The notes: a model not told the origin generated them from the letters alone. A DNA stretch of 64,000 nt from Microcoleus sp. FACHB-1515 (GCF_014696105.1 NZ_JACJPO010000045.1:1-64000), one strand, 5' to 3'. Counted from the stretch's first letter, positions 15,700 through 25,385 are shown. Numbers and translations: made by a program.

Positions 15700-17045
15700 T
15701 CGCGCTTCGGTCGCCATCCGGGTTTGACGACCTGACGGGCACGAGCGATCGCCAAACAGTCATTGGGCAAGTCGTCGGTAATCGTTGAACCCGCCGCGAT
15801 CGTGACATCTTCACCAATTTTCAGCGGCGCGACCAGCGAATTATTCACTCCGGTTTTGCTGCGATCGCCAATTTCCGTCCGGTGCTTTTTCACGCCATCA
15901 TAGTTGGCCGTAATTGTGCCGCCGCCAATGTTGACCTTCGTTCCCAGCGTCGCGTCTCCCAGGTAGGACAGGTGAGCGACGTTCGTGCGATCGCCCAAGA
16001 TCGCATTCTTCAATTCCACAAAATTTCCCAGTCGGCAATTGCTCCCCACGTCTGCATGGCCGCGCAAATGGGCATAGGGACCCACTCGCGTATTGTTCGC
16101 AATTCGACTATCCGTAATCACCGAATAGAGAACAGTCGAATTTTCGCCAATTTCGCTGTTTTCGATCAGGCTGCCGGGGCCAATGCGACTGCCCGACCCG
16201 ATCGCTGTTTGGCCGCGCAGGTGCGTTTGCGGTTCGATGATCACGTCGGGCTGAAGTTGCACCGTGTCATCGATCGTGATGCTGTTGGGGTCGATTAAGG
16301 TGACGCCTGCTCGCATCCAGTCGATTTTGACGCGGGCTTGCAGAATCTCGTAGGCGGCGGCTAGCTGTTGGCGATCGTTGATCCCCAGAATTTCCTGATA
16401 GTCTTCTACGTCGATCGCCATGACGGGACTCATCTGGCTGACGGCATCGGTGAGGTAGAACTCTTTTTGATCGTTGTTGCTTTGCAGGCGCGGCAAGACT
16501 TCGGCCAAGGTTGACCAGCGGAAGCAGTAGACTCCCGCATTGATGCGGCGATTTTGCTTTTGGGCGGTTGTGCAGTCGCGGTCTTCAACAATTTGCGTGA
16601 CTAGGTTGCTGCCGTCACAAAAAACGCGCCCGTAGCCTTTGGGATCAGGCATTTGCGCGGTCAAGATCGTTGCGGCGTTGTTGTTTTGCGTGTGCGTATC
16701 GAGCAGGAGTTTTAGCGTTTGCGGGCGCAACAGCGGCACATCGCCATTCAAAATTAGCAGATTGCCTTCAAATCCTTGCAGGTGCGGCAAAAGCTGCTGG
16801 GCGGCATGTCCAGTTCCCAATTGCTCGGTTTGTTCGACAAATTCGACGGCTTCCCCGTTGAGTGCTTCGCGTACCGCATCGGCTGCGTAGCCCACAATGA
16901 TTAGCCGACGCTGCGGCTGGATTTGCGCGAGGCTGTCGAGGACACGCTGCACGAGCGATCGCCCGCCGAGTGAGTGCAACACCTTGGGCAGGTGAGACTT
17001 CATGCGGGTTCCTTTTCCCGCCGCCAAGATTGCGACCGCTACCAT
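15681..17045 (-). CDS. glmU: Bifunctional UDP-N-acetylglucosamine pyrophosphorylase / glucosamine-1-phosphate acetyltransferase
   Basis: 454 residues from ATG 17045; a TTG six codons upstream is less likely. The N-terminal uridyltransferase domain has [18 protein letters not shown] (nucleotide loop), [14 protein letters not shown] and [10 protein letters not shown]. The C-terminal half is a left-handed beta-helix of hexapeptides ([19 protein letters not shown]) with [25 protein letters not shown], the acetyl-CoA-site region. GlmU makes UDP-GlcNAc for peptidoglycan and surface sugars in the cytoplasm. Length is normal and key motifs are intact. Confidence 0.97.
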   Translation of the reverse strand: MVAVAILAAGKGTRMKSHLPKVLHSLGGRSLVQRVLDSLAQIQPQRRLIIVGYAADAVREALNGEAVEFVEQTEQLGTGHAAQQLLPHLQGFEGNLLILNGDVPLLRPQTLKLLLDTHTQNNNAATILTAQMPDPKGYGRVFCDGSNLVTQIVEDRDCTTAQKQNRRINAGVYCFRWSTLAEVLPRLQSNNDQKEFYLTDAVSQMSPVMAIDVEDYQEILGINDRQQLAAAYEILQARVKIDWMRAGVTLIDPNSITIDDTVQLQPDVIIEPQTHLRGQTAIGSGSRIGPGSLIENSEIGENSTVLYSVITDSRIANNTRVGPYAHLRGHADVGSNCRLGNFVELKNAILGDRTNVAHLSYLGDATLGTKVNIGGGTITANYDGVKKHRTEIGDRSKTGVNNSLVAPLKIGEDVTIAAGSTITDDLPNDCLAIARARQVVKPGWRPKRDQPQDG

Positions 17046-17118
17046 GCTTTGAATTGGAGTCAAATTTCACAACGGAGTATAGCGCGGTTCGAGTCCCCTC
17101 CATGACAAAAAACAAGAC

Positions 17119-17146
17119 AAAAAATCGCCCTGCCGAAACAGAGCGA
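17119..17146 (-). terminator. Terminator of the DUF2267 gene
   Basis: Minus strand: 8-bp stem TCGCTCTG/CAGGGCGA with a 6-nt loop, followed directly by TTTTTTG. Classic factor-independent form. Confidence 0.75.
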
Positions 17147-17193
17147 TACTTTCGGTGCGCTGAAGCGATCGACTTTTGGGGTTTAGTTCAGAA

Positions 17194-18054
17194 TTACGCT
17201 TGCTCCCACATCGTGCGAATTTCGCCAGGCAGGTAGCTGGCAATTTCCTGGATGCGATCGTCTGTCAGTTCTTCTTTGGTTGCCGAGAAAACGGCGGTGA
17301 CGGCGCTTTCGGGAGTCACGTGCAGCGGCAGCCCGGCTTCTTGCTTGATGCGGAAGAGAAAAGTTTCCGGCTTGATGTGCAGAATCGGACGAATGCGGCT
17401 GAGGAAAGCGACGATCGGATTGGTGTCCGTCCACAGATCCGCGATTTCGTTGTTGATTGCTTTGTCTTCGGTCGGCAAGGCTTCTTCGTGTAGTTCGCCA
17501 GCGACGCGATCGATCGTTTCAGTGGGCATCACGTCGCGCATGGTGCGGAAGACGACTTCAACCACATCGCGAGCATCAAACAAATCTTCCAGTTCTGCCT
17601 TGATCATCACTTTTTCCAGGAACGGCATACTTTCAGTGACGATCGGTACGCTGGGACCTTCCATCAGCGCTTTGGGCGGATTGGCCTCCATTTTTTCCAA
17701 CAGCTTTTTGCCCTTTTCGGTCAGCATCGCGCTTTTGAACGTGATCAAGTGCGGCAGTGGGCCATCCGGTGCGCCAAAGGAATTGGCAACTCGGAATTCA
17801 ACTTCATCGGAATTCACAACATCGGGCACGTCTTCCTGGTTGGCGTAGGCGTTGCCCGTAAATTCGGCCTGCACATACTGCTTTTGGTTCAGATAGTCGA
17901 GATGCGCCATGAGATCAATTTCGGTGACGCTGCGACCTGTGAAATCGCCTTGCTCAAATCGCAATTCGTGCTGTTTGTGACCTTCTTGCTGTTCAAATTC
18001 GTCAATTTTTTTTAGTAGCAAATAGGCCACATCTTCCCGAAGGTTGATTGTCAT
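17194..18054 (-). CDS. DUF2267-domain protein
   Basis: 286 residues from ATG 18054, chosen because AAGGAG lies just upstream (18061-18066 complement); the longer frame has no such site. A short N-terminal region (MTINLREDVAYLLLKKIDEFE, HKQHELRFEQGDFTGRSVTEIDLMAHLDYLNQK) is followed by DUF2267-like helices (DARDVVEVVFRTMRDVMPTETIDRVAGELHEEAL and ESAVTAVFSATKEELTDDRIQEIASYLPGEIRTMWE). DUF2267 proteins form helical bundles of unknown biochemical role and often appear in stress-related loci. It has its own terminator. Confidence 0.8.
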   Translation of the reverse strand: MTINLREDVAYLLLKKIDEFEQQEGHKQHELRFEQGDFTGRSVTEIDLMAHLDYLNQKQYVQAEFTGNAYANQEDVPDVVNSDEVEFRVANSFGAPDGPLPHLITFKSAMLTEKGKKLLEKMEANPPKALMEGPSVPIVTESMPFLEKVMIKAELEDLFDARDVVEVVFRTMRDVMPTETIDRVAGELHEEALPTEDKAINNEIADLWTDTNPIVAFLSRIRPILHIKPETFLFRIKQEAGLPLHVTPESAVTAVFSATKEELTDDRIQEIASYLPGEIRTMWEQA

Positions 18055-18216
18055 GTGAATCTCCTTAGTAGTTTCGTTAGGCAGCGATCGATCTTTCAGC
18101 CAGGCTGAATTTCGAGGGCGCTGTAGTTTTGTTAGCAACGAACATACTGGGAAAGATTCATCCAAAGCATCTACTTGAAGTTGCATTTCGATCGAGCGAT
18201 CTCGCAGTGGGGATCG

Positions 18217-19047
18217 CTAGCCCTTGACGCCGCTTCCGGCCTCGGTCGGTACGATGTAGCGCTGCATGATGAGGAAAAAGAGCAGAATGGGCGCGATCGA
18301 AATTATCGATCCCGCTGCAATTAAGCGCCAGTCGAGCGAGAATGCGCCTGCGAGTTTGGCGACGCCGAGCGGCAAGGTGTAGTATTCGGGGCGATCGAGA
18401 ATCAACAGCGGCCAAAGAAAATCGCTCCACGACCCGATAAACACAAAAATTGCCAGCGTCACTAGTGCTGGACGAATTGAGGGCAGCATGACGCACCACC
18501 AGATTTCAAGCTCTGAACAACCGTCCATCCGGGCGGCTTCTTCGAGTTCTTTGGGGACGGCTTGGAAGGCTTGACGAAGCAGAAAAATTCCGAAGGCAGA
18601 GGCGATCGCAGGAAACAATAATCCTAAATAGCTGTTGCGTAAATCAAGCTGAACCGCCAGCACATACAGCGGGATCATCACAATCTGAAACGGGATCAAA
18701 ATTGTGGCAACGACTAGGGCAAATAAAGCATCGCGTCCGCGAAAATTGAGTCGGGCGAGTGGGTAAGCGGCGAGCGAGCAAAATAGCAGATTCAAGGCAA
18801 CGGTGAGGACGGCGACGATCGTGCTGTTGAATAAGTATTGGCTGAAGGGATTGGTTTGCCAAACGGTGACGAAGTTGGCGATCGTGGGTTCGGCTGGAAT
18901 CAAGCGCGGCGGAAATTGAAAGATGTCTTCACCGGACGATTTGAAGGCGGTGCTGAGAAGCCACAGCAGCGGTAGGAGCATGGCGATCGCGATGCTGCTC
19001 AGGAGCGAATAGGTTCCTAGGTTTCGGAGTGCGTTCTGCCGCTGCAT
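18217..19047 (-). CDS. Carbohydrate ABC transporter permease (MalG-like), stand-alone
   Basis: 276 residues with six predicted membrane helices. ALLPLLWLLSTAFKS-type start, YLFNSTIVAVLTVALNLLFCSLAAYPLARL, and the EAA coupling motif ELEEAARMDGCSELEIWWCVMLPSIRPAL with the ending VPTEAGSGVKG are typical of MalG/UgpE-type permeases. The partner permease, binding protein and ATPase are not adjacent; the importer genes at 52264-56574 have their own permeases. It probably serves a transporter whose other parts lie elsewhere. Confidence 0.9.
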   Translation of the reverse strand: MQRQNALRNLGTYSLLSSIAIAMLLPLLWLLSTAFKSSGEDIFQFPPRLIPAEPTIANFVTVWQTNPFSQYLFNSTIVAVLTVALNLLFCSLAAYPLARLNFRGRDALFALVVATILIPFQIVMIPLYVLAVQLDLRNSYLGLLFPAIASAFGIFLLRQAFQAVPKELEEAARMDGCSELEIWWCVMLPSIRPALVTLAIFVFIGSWSDFLWPLLILDRPEYYTLPLGVAKLAGAFSLDWRLIAAGSIISIAPILLFFLIMQRYIVPTEAGSGVKG

Positions 19048-19331
19048 AAAAAATTTGGAAGAAGGAATTTTCTGATTCTAAGCGGGGCGATCGTGATTTT
19101 TTGGAGGGGAAGGGATCGATCGAGGTTTCGATTGCTCTTTGATCCGAACCAGTGGAGGCTAGGGGCGTTGCCCCTCCTCCACACCTCCAACCCCAGCAGG
19201 GAGAGTGCCTTTCCCTTTGCTACGCAAGGGGTTACTCGTATGTGTCAATGTAGCGCTTCGCATTGGCTTTCCCGCCGCGTCCCTCGTGTTGCTCGCTGCC
19301 CCCACTTCTACCCTCTGCCTCCTGTCTCCCC
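19048..19331. other. Non-coding stretch with C/T-rich tract
   Basis: 284 bases; no supported gene. 19160-19330 on the plus strand is rich in CCCCTCCTCC, CCTCCTGTCTCCC and GCCCCCAC motifs, resembling the low-complexity spacers common between cyanobacterial genes. Confidence 0.3.
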
Positions 19332-19733
19332 TCAAGGAACGATCAAGACGGGACAAGGCGACAAATTGATTACTCGGCTGGTAACGCTTTCGGTTGCGCC
19401 TTCGTCGGTGAGGCCGAGGCCGCGACAGCCCATGACGATTAGATCGGCTTCGAGTTCGTCGGCTATGTCGCAGATGGTGAAAGCGGGTTTGCCTTCGCGT
19501 TCGATCGTTTCGGCTTCAATGCCCTGGTCGGCAAAGAGGGCTTTGGCGGTGTCAAGCAGCTTGGCGACGGCATCGGGAGAAGCCATTTCGGGGGCGCGGT
19601 TGGGGTCGGGCGGCTCGACAACAGACAGGACGATCAGGCGGCTGCGGTGAGTTTTGACGACTTGGACGACCATTTCGGCGGCTTCGCGGGATTCGCGGCT
19701 CTGGTCGATCGGAAATAAAACAGTTTCAAACAT
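19332..19733 (-). CDS. Universal stress protein
   Basis: 133 residues from ATG 19733; the longer frame adds 31 unrelated residues. MFETVLFPIDQSRESREAAEMV, RLIVLSVVEPPD, CDIADELEADLIVMGCRGLG and the end SPCPVLIVP match UspA-fold proteins. The phosphate loop G-x2-G-x9-G-(S/T) appears as GCRGLGLTDEG...ESVTSRV, a slightly altered ATP-binding form. Cytoplasmic, general stress adaptation. It is divergent from pgk. Confidence 0.92.
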   Translation of the reverse strand: MFETVLFPIDQSRESREAAEMVVQVVKTHRSRLIVLSVVEPPDPNRAPEMASPDAVAKLLDTAKALFADQGIEAETIEREGKPAFTICDIADELEADLIVMGCRGLGLTDEGATESVTSRVINLSPCPVLIVP

Positions 19734-19905
19734 AGCAGTTCTTCTTACGCCGTTTGGGGACGGGGACTCCGGTAAAATATGGACGGGATCGCAATGTGAG
19801 CCATTGGGCGAAATGCCATTAGGCAAAATGCAATTTGCGAATTCACTTGTTCATCGAGAAATGCTTCAATAAGTATAAAGACTCATTTAGGGGGAAGCGT
19901 AGGCT

Positions 19906-21126
19906 GTGTCAAAAAAAACTCTAGCAAATTTATCAGCGGCGGATTTGTCGGGCAAAAAGGTTCTGGTGCGGGCAGACTTCAATGTGCCGCTCGATGATCA
20001 AGGGGCAATCACCGACGATACGCGCATTCGGGCTGCGCTGCCGACCATTCAAGACTTGACTTCTAAGGGTGCGATCGTCATTTTGACCAGCCACTTCGGT
20101 CGTCCCAAAGGCGATACCTATGAAGCGCGTGTTTCCGACAAGTATCGCCTCACTCCGGTTGCCAAGCGGCTTTCCGATTTGCTCGGTCAAGGGGTCACCA
20201 AAACGGATGACTGCATCGGTGAGGCTGTGCAAAGCACGATCGCCTCAATGCAGCCCGGTCAAGTTGCGCTCCTAGAAAATGTCCGCTTTCATCCGGGTGA
20301 AGAAGCCAACGATCCCGAATTTGCAAAAGAATTGGCGTCGATCGCGGATCTCTACGTCAACGATGCGTTTGGCACAGCCCACCGCGCTCACGCTTCCACC
20401 GAGGGCGTGACGCACTACCTCAAGCCTTCAGTCGCCGGATTTTTGATCGAAAAGGAACTGCAATATCTGCAAAATGCGATCGAAAATCCGCAGCGTCCCC
20501 TTGCGGCGATCGTCGGCGGCTCCAAAGTTTCCAGCAAAATTGGCGTGATCGAAACGCTGCTGGAAAAAGTTGATAAGCTGCTGATCGGCGGCGGCATGAT
20601 CTTCACCTTCTACAAAGCGCGTGGCCTGAATGTCGGTAAGTCGCTGGTCGAAGAAGACAAACTGGAACTGGCGAAAACGCTGGAAGCCAAAGCGAAGGAA
20701 AAAGGCGTGGATCTGCTGCTTCCCACCGACGTGGTCGTGGCCGATAACTTCGCCGCTGATGCCAACGCCCAAACCGTCAGCATCGAAAATATCCCCGATG
20801 GCTGGATGGGGTTGGACATTGGCCCGGATTCGATCAAGGTGTTTGAAGATGCGCTGAAGCAGTGCAAGTCAGTGATCTGGAACGGACCGATGGGCGTGTT
20901 TGAGTTTGACCAGTTTGCCAAAGGCACAGAAGCGATCGCGCGTACCCTGGCCGATCTGACCAGTCAGGGCGTTGTCACGATCATTGGCGGCGGCGATTCG
21001 GTTGCGGCAGTCGAAAAAGTCGGCGTGGCCGAAAAGATGAGCCACATCTCGACGGGTGGCGGCGCCAGCCTCGAACTGCTTGAAGGCAAAGAGCTTCCGG
21101 GAATTGCTGCCCTCGACGAAGCCTAA
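19906..21126 (+). CDS. pgk: Phosphoglycerate kinase
   Basis: 406 residues starting at GTG behind [86 protein letters not shown] and [11 protein letters not shown] cover the complete 3-phosphoglycerate and ATP sites. The enzyme interconverts 1,3-bisphosphoglycerate and 3-phosphoglycerate in glycolysis and the Calvin cycle. Full length, single-gene unit with its own hairpin terminator. Confidence 0.99.
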   Translation: MSKKTLANLSAADLSGKKVLVRADFNVPLDDQGAITDDTRIRAALPTIQDLTSKGAIVILTSHFGRPKGDTYEARVSDKYRLTPVAKRLSDLLGQGVTKTDDCIGEAVQSTIASMQPGQVALLENVRFHPGEEANDPEFAKELASIADLYVNDAFGTAHRAHASTEGVTHYLKPSVAGFLIEKELQYLQNAIENPQRPLAAIVGGSKVSSKIGVIETLLEKVDKLLIGGGMIFTFYKARGLNVGKSLVEEDKLELAKTLEAKAKEKGVDLLLPTDVVVADNFAADANAQTVSIENIPDGWMGLDIGPDSIKVFEDALKQCKSVIWNGPMGVFEFDQFAKGTEAIARTLADLTSQGVVTIIGGGDSVAAVEKVGVAEKMSHISTGGGASLELLEGKELPGIAALDEA

Positions 21127-21131
21127 TGTAA

Positions 21132-21180
21132 ATGAACAAAGGCGCGATCGACTACAGGTTTCGATCGCGCCTTTGTTCAT
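21132..21180 (+). terminator. Hairpin after pgk
   Basis: 19-bp perfect arms (21132-21150 and 21162-21180) with an 11-nt loop; the stem contains GCGCGATCG. It starts 6 nt after the stop codon. There is no long T-run after it, but the lower stem ends CTTTGTTCAT. Confidence 0.6.
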
Positions 21181-21293
21181 CAAGCCGATGCTCTTTGGTG
21201 CGATCTGATGCTGCGATCAATGCGCGATGCCATTCGATGCGTTTGCCCTGAGAGATTGGTAGAATCGACCGCAATAGCTTCAGCATTAAGGGT

Positions 21294-22511
21294 GTGCCTC
21301 AGAGTAGCAAGCGAGCGGGTGTAAATTGGCTAATTGGCTCTGGTGTGCTGGCGATCGTCAGCATTGGTGGCTGGTGGGTTTATGCCGTTGCCCTGAATCG
21401 TCCGGCTAATCCGCTTAGTGTTCGTCTGTTGACCGTCGAGCGCGGCACAGTGGAAACGACGATCAACGAAAGCGGCACGGTGGAATTGGGCAATCAGCAG
21501 ACGCTCAGTTCTCCCGCCGAAGGAGCAGTCGATCGCGTCCTTGTCCAGCCTGGGGATACCGTGCGGCAAGGGCAAATCCTGCTAACCTTGCGAAATCCCG
21601 ATCGCCAAACGGCACTGGTCAATCAGCAAATTCAAATTGCACAGCAGCAAGTGACGCTCTCGCGCAGCCGCCAGCAAATTGCCGAAGCGCAAGCGCAACT
21701 GACGGCCAATCAACGACGACGCGCAACGCTGCTGCCGCTGGCGCGAGAAGGAGCAATTCCGCAAACGCAAATTCAAGACATTGAAGACCAAATTCGCACC
21801 ACGATCGCCGCGCTCAACACCGCGCAGGCCGAAGCTCGCACTGCCGCACTGGAACTGCAAAGCTTGCAGCTTGAACAGCAGCGCATCGAGCAAGAACTGC
21901 AAGGAACGGTTGTAACTGCACCCACCAGCGGCGTGATTTTGGGCGTCAGCGTCAAGGATGGAGATGGAGTCGATCGCCGCACCGAACTGTTAACGCTGGG
22001 CAATCCCGCTCAAGAACTGGTGCAGCTTCAGCTTTCGACGCTCAATGCCGCGCAGGTGCAGCCGAACCAACCTGCTCGCGTCAGCGTGATTGGGGCAAAT
22101 CCACAAATTTACACTGCACGCATACAAAGTCTGTATCCACAGGCGATCGCTCCAGCCGAAGCAGACAGTTCTGAGCAGGCCAGCGCCACTGTTCCCACGA
22201 CTGTCCGGCTCGATCGCCCCACCCGCCGTTTGATTCCTGGCAGTCAGGTAAATGTCGAGATTGTGCTAGAGCAGCGGCAAAACGTGGTGGCGATCGACAT
22301 TGAAGCAATTCAGCAGGCCGAGGCGAATCCGTTTGTTTGGGTGATGAACGGCGATCAGCAGGTGGAGCAGCGATCGATTGATTTGGGACTGGAAGGATTA
22401 ACGAGTGTCGAAGTGCGATCGGGTCTGCGTCCGGGTGAACAGGTCGTTTTGCCCACGCCCGATCAAACTTTGGAGCCGGGAATGCAGGTGTCTCCCGCCG
22501 AGGAGTCGTAA
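21294..22511 (+). CDS. HlyD/MacA-type periplasmic adaptor protein
   Basis: 405 residues from GTG 21294. One N-terminal membrane anchor (LIGSGVLAIVSIGGWWVYAVAL) precedes a lipoyl half-motif (VDRVLVQPGDTVRQGQILLTL). A long coiled coil of Q-rich heptads follows (residues ~110-205), then the second lipoyl half (GTVVTAPTSGVILGVSVKDGD) and a beta-barrel end (LIPGSQVNVEIVLEQ). Such adaptors bridge an inner-membrane ABC or RND pump and an outer-membrane channel. The FtsX-type permease gene starts 4 nt after its stop. No MacB-type ATPase is nearby. Confidence 0.92.
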   Translation: MPQSSKRAGVNWLIGSGVLAIVSIGGWWVYAVALNRPANPLSVRLLTVERGTVETTINESGTVELGNQQTLSSPAEGAVDRVLVQPGDTVRQGQILLTLRNPDRQTALVNQQIQIAQQQVTLSRSRQQIAEAQAQLTANQRRRATLLPLAREGAIPQTQIQDIEDQIRTTIAALNTAQAEARTAALELQSLQLEQQRIEQELQGTVVTAPTSGVILGVSVKDGDGVDRRTELLTLGNPAQELVQLQLSTLNAAQVQPNQPARVSVIGANPQIYTARIQSLYPQAIAPAEADSSEQASATVPTTVRLDRPTRRLIPGSQVNVEIVLEQRQNVVAIDIEAIQQAEANPFVWVMNGDQQVEQRSIDLGLEGLTSVEVRSGLRPGEQVVLPTPDQTLEPGMQVSPAEES

Positions 22512-22515
22512 TGCG

Positions 22516-23703
22516 ATGAGCCTTTCCCCAATCGATCTGCTGCACTTTACCTATCGATCGCTGCGCGGCAATCCGGTGCGATCGATTTTGACGACAGTGG
22601 GTGTATTTATGGGCGTGACGGCAGTGAGCGCAACGCTGCAAGTGGGCAGCATCAGTCGGGCGATCGTGGCGCGACGATTAGCCGCACGGCAAGCTCCGCA
22701 GGTGACGCTCTTTCCAGAGTGGCGATCGCCTTCGGGTGTGCGAGCGCAACTGAAACAGGACGATATGGAATTTTTGCAGCAGCGGCTGGTGGGGGTAGAA
22801 GCCATCAGCGCAGTGAACTGGAATCGATCGATGCCCGTTGTTTTTCAAGGCCAGCAGGCACAGCCCGACATCATCGCGGTTTCTCAGGCCTATCTGCAAA
22901 CATCGGGGCAGTCGATCGTCGCAGGCCGATTTTTTACAGGCGCTGATTTTGCTCACTTCCGTCCGGTGGTTGTGATTGACGAACTGCTAGCAACTGAACT
23001 GTTTCAAGCCCAAAATCCGATCGGCCAGCGCATCTATGCCAGTCGTCAGCCCTACACGGTCATTGGCGTGATTGCGAGCAAAAATAACTACGACGAGGAA
23101 CAGCCAACTGGTCAACTGATTCTGACGCTGACCTTTTTGAGTGCGCTTACAGGCAGCCGCGAGATTGATTCATTTCGCATCCGCCCCACTCAACTGCAAG
23201 ACCTTGAAGCAGTCGGCGATCGCGCCGAAAAGCTTTTGATGCAGCGGTTTCCCGGCCAGCAGTTTTACCAGTTCAACAATGTTGAAGATATTTTGGAACA
23301 GCAGCGGCTCTTGGAGTTGACTTCACGCGGACTGGCAGTGGTGGGCGCAATTTCGCTGCTGGTCGGCGGCATCGGCATCGCCAACATCATGATCGCTTCT
23401 GTCACCGAACGCACGGCTGAGATCGGACTACGGCGGGCGATCGGCGCGACGCGCATCGAAATTTTGCTGCAATTCATCTTGGAAGCGGCCTTGCTCAGTT
23501 TGGTGGGTGGAACAGTGGCGATCGCCACTGTTCATGGTCTGACGCTGGTCGTCTCCAAACAGTTCAACCTCCCCTACCGATTTGAAATTGCAACAGCGGG
23601 ACTGACGCTCGCCGCCGCTTTTGGCGTGGGAATTGGGGCAAGTCTGTTGCCTGCGATCCGAGCCAGCCAGCTTGATCCGGTGCAGGCGTTGCGATCGCAG
23701 TAG
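22516..23703 (+). CDS. MacB/FtsX-type ABC transporter permease subunit
   Basis: 395 residues from ATG 22516, immediately after the HlyD-like gene. NPVRSILTTVGVFMGVTAVSATL is the MacB-type first transmembrane helix; a large periplasmic domain (MacB-PCD: LFPEWRSPSGVRA, YLQTSGQSIVAGRFFTGADF) follows. Three C-terminal helices come last, with the FtsX signature LVGGIGIANIMIASVTERTAEIGLRRAIGAT and the end LLPAIRASQLDPVQALR. It exports a small molecule or peptide, or couples force to the adaptor. The ATPase that should drive it is missing from this locus. Confidence 0.93.
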   Translation: MSLSPIDLLHFTYRSLRGNPVRSILTTVGVFMGVTAVSATLQVGSISRAIVARRLAARQAPQVTLFPEWRSPSGVRAQLKQDDMEFLQQRLVGVEAISAVNWNRSMPVVFQGQQAQPDIIAVSQAYLQTSGQSIVAGRFFTGADFAHFRPVVVIDELLATELFQAQNPIGQRIYASRQPYTVIGVIASKNNYDEEQPTGQLILTLTFLSALTGSREIDSFRIRPTQLQDLEAVGDRAEKLLMQRFPGQQFYQFNNVEDILEQQRLLELTSRGLAVVGAISLLVGGIGIANIMIASVTERTAEIGLRRAIGATRIEILLQFILEAALLSLVGGTVAIATVHGLTLVVSKQFNLPYRFEIATAGLTLAAAFGVGIGASLLPAIRASQLDPVQALRSQ

Positions 23704-24084
23704 AAAATCTCGCAACCTTCTTGAGTCTGAGCGTTCCAGCAGATCGATCGCAGACAGATCAACTCTGCCAACCTTCAAACTACCTAGATTCACCTGTGCC
23801 CAAGCGAATGCTTCAGCCATCAAAATTGGGTCGCCAGATTCGAGAAACTGCTGCATTCGAGCAATTTGCTTTGCTTGCGTCGCTTCAGGTTGAAAACGCT
23901 GCTTGGCGGATTTAGCAATGCTCACAGTCTCTCGACTATCCCTGTTCCATCACTTTGAGCGGAGTCAAATAAGAACAAACTCCTCGAAAGTCAGAGCAAT
24001 AACTACACCTCGTGAATGTTAATTGTTAAAGGGTCGTAGTAGGATCTTGAAGTAATGTTTCGCATTGAGGAAAGGGTTGACCCA
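23704..24084. other. Intergenic stretch with one doubtful minus-strand frame
   Basis: A minus-strand frame from 23925 (MSIAKSAKQRFQPEATQAKQIARM...) has a sensible composition for about 70 residues but then runs antisense into the FtsX-type gene. It may be the truncated start of a gene. No other feature is seen; GAGGAAAGG at about 24066 serves the next gene. Confidence 0.3.
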
Positions 24085-24579
24085 ATGACAGCAAAAGCAC
24101 CTGCATCGATTTACGACCTCTCTGCAACAAGCATTGATGGCGAGTCAGTGTCATTCAACACTTACAAAGATAAAGTTTTATTGATTGTCAATACGGCGAG
24201 TCAGTGCGGTTTTACGCCTCAATACAAAGGACTACAAGCGTTGTACGATCGATATGCCAGCCAAGGATTGGTTGTTTTAGGATTTCCCTGTAATCAATTT
24301 GGACAGCAAGAACCAGGAAACTCAAACCAGATTCAGTCCTTTTGTGAAACTAACTTTGGCGTCTCCTTTCCACTGTTTCAGAAAATCGAGGTGAATGGGA
24401 GCAATGCCCATCCGCTCTATCAATATTTAACTAAAGCTGCACCTGGCATTTTTGGGACTGAAGGAATTAAGTGGAACTTCACCAAATTTCTGGTCGATCG
24501 CAGCGGAAAGGTTGTTAAACGCTATCCTTCCACTGCAAAGCCGGAAGATTTGGCAAAAGATATTCAGGCATTGCTGTAA
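24085..24579 (+). CDS. Glutathione peroxidase (Cys type)
   Basis: 164 residues from ATG 24085; an upstream ATG would add ten atypical residues. DKVLLIVNTASQCGFTPQYKGLQALYDRY carries the catalytic Cys in the place of selenocysteine. FPCNQFGQQEPG supplies the Gln and WNFTKFLVDRSGKVVKRY the Trp/Asn of the catalytic tetrad. It reduces lipid or organic peroxides, in cyanobacteria mostly with NADPH or thioredoxin. Cytoplasmic and full length. Confidence 0.96.
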   Translation: MTAKAPASIYDLSATSIDGESVSFNTYKDKVLLIVNTASQCGFTPQYKGLQALYDRYASQGLVVLGFPCNQFGQQEPGNSNQIQSFCETNFGVSFPLFQKIEVNGSNAHPLYQYLTKAAPGIFGTEGIKWNFTKFLVDRSGKVVKRYPSTAKPEDLAKDIQALL

Positions 24580-24581
24580 GT

Positions 24582-24729
24582 GCTAACGGACTTTACAGGG
24601 CATTGAATCACATTACGCAAACAGAAGCGGTTGCGCCACCCAACAACCCGCTTGCATAGCGATCGTATTACAGATTTCTCGGTCAAGAACGAAAGTTGAT
24701 AGCGACGGATGAAGCGGAACGTTAGGCGG
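24582..24729 (+). repeat. attC-like flank upstream of the HAD gene (candidate)
   Basis: The stretch starts GTGCTAACGG and ends GGAACGTTAGGC; the last seven bases, GTTAGGC, fit the integron core site GTTRRRY and the ends are complementary (CTAACG/CGTTAG). The centre is 145 nt without obvious perfect symmetry. A weak call. Confidence 0.3.
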
Positions 24730-24736
24730 CGCAAAA

Positions 24737-25345
24737 GTGAAAGCAACGATTTTCGACATAGATGGCACGCTCTTGCAGTCGGACGCTAATGATGACGCGC
24801 TCTACTTGGCATCAGTCCGCGATGTCCTTGGCGATGTCAGCTTGCGTCCGTCCTGGGGGATGTATACCCAATTCACCGCCGCTGGCATCTTGACCGAGAT
24901 TCTCAATGACAACGCGATCGACGCAACATCACAGAGAGTGGCCGCCGTTCGAGATCGCTTTATTGAAAGTGTCCGTCGTCATGTCTCTGAGTACGGCCCG
25001 TTCACGGAAATTCCGGGCGCGAGAGCCTTTGTGCAGTCTCTGCACCATTCGACCACGCATCGAATTGCTTATGCAACAGGCGGTTGGCGTGAATCGGCAC
25101 TCCTAAAACTGTCGCGCTCAGGCTTTCCGGTGACGGGCGTTCCGCTAGCCACCTGCGATGACCATTTCCAGCGGCAGGAAATCATGCTTCACGCGCTCCG
25201 GCAACTGAATGGCAGCTTTGAAAGCGTGACGTACTATGGGGACGGACACTGTGATGCCGTCGCTGCCAAAGCGCTGGGATGGCAGTTTGTTCCCGTTGGT
25301 GCAAAGCTCAATGGGTTAAGCAGGTATGAGTCGAGTGCTACCTAA
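24737..25345 (+). CDS. HAD-superfamily hydrolase (phosphatase-like)
   Basis: 202 residues from GTG 24737. KATIFDIDGTLLQSD carries motif I (DxDGT) with the nucleophile Asp. IAYATGGWRESALLKLSRSGF carries motif II (Thr) and the motif III helix (Lys), and YYGDGHCDAVAAKALGW is motif IV (GDGxxD). The cap is small and helical. Likely substrate: a small phosphorylated metabolite; phosphoglycolate phosphatase-like enzymes are nearest in style. The gene is flanked by CTAAC...ACGTTA sequences resembling integron recombination sites and may have arrived as a cassette. Confidence 0.88.
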   Translation: MKATIFDIDGTLLQSDANDDALYLASVRDVLGDVSLRPSWGMYTQFTAAGILTEILNDNAIDATSQRVAAVRDRFIESVRRHVSEYGPFTEIPGARAFVQSLHHSTTHRIAYATGGWRESALLKLSRSGFPVTGVPLATCDDHFQRQEIMLHALRQLNGSFESVTYYGDGHCDAVAAKALGWQFVPVGAKLNGLSRYESSAT

Positions 25346-25385
25346 CCTGTCGGTCAACCGAACCCGCCACGTTATCCTGCTGATG
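25338..25385 (+). repeat. attC-like flank downstream of the HAD gene (candidate)
   Basis: The stop codon lies inside CCTAACC, followed by a TCGGT-CA-ACCGA hairpin and CCGCCACGTTATCC. The CTAAC...ACGTTA spacing is only about 35 nt, shorter than known attC sites. Confidence 0.25.
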
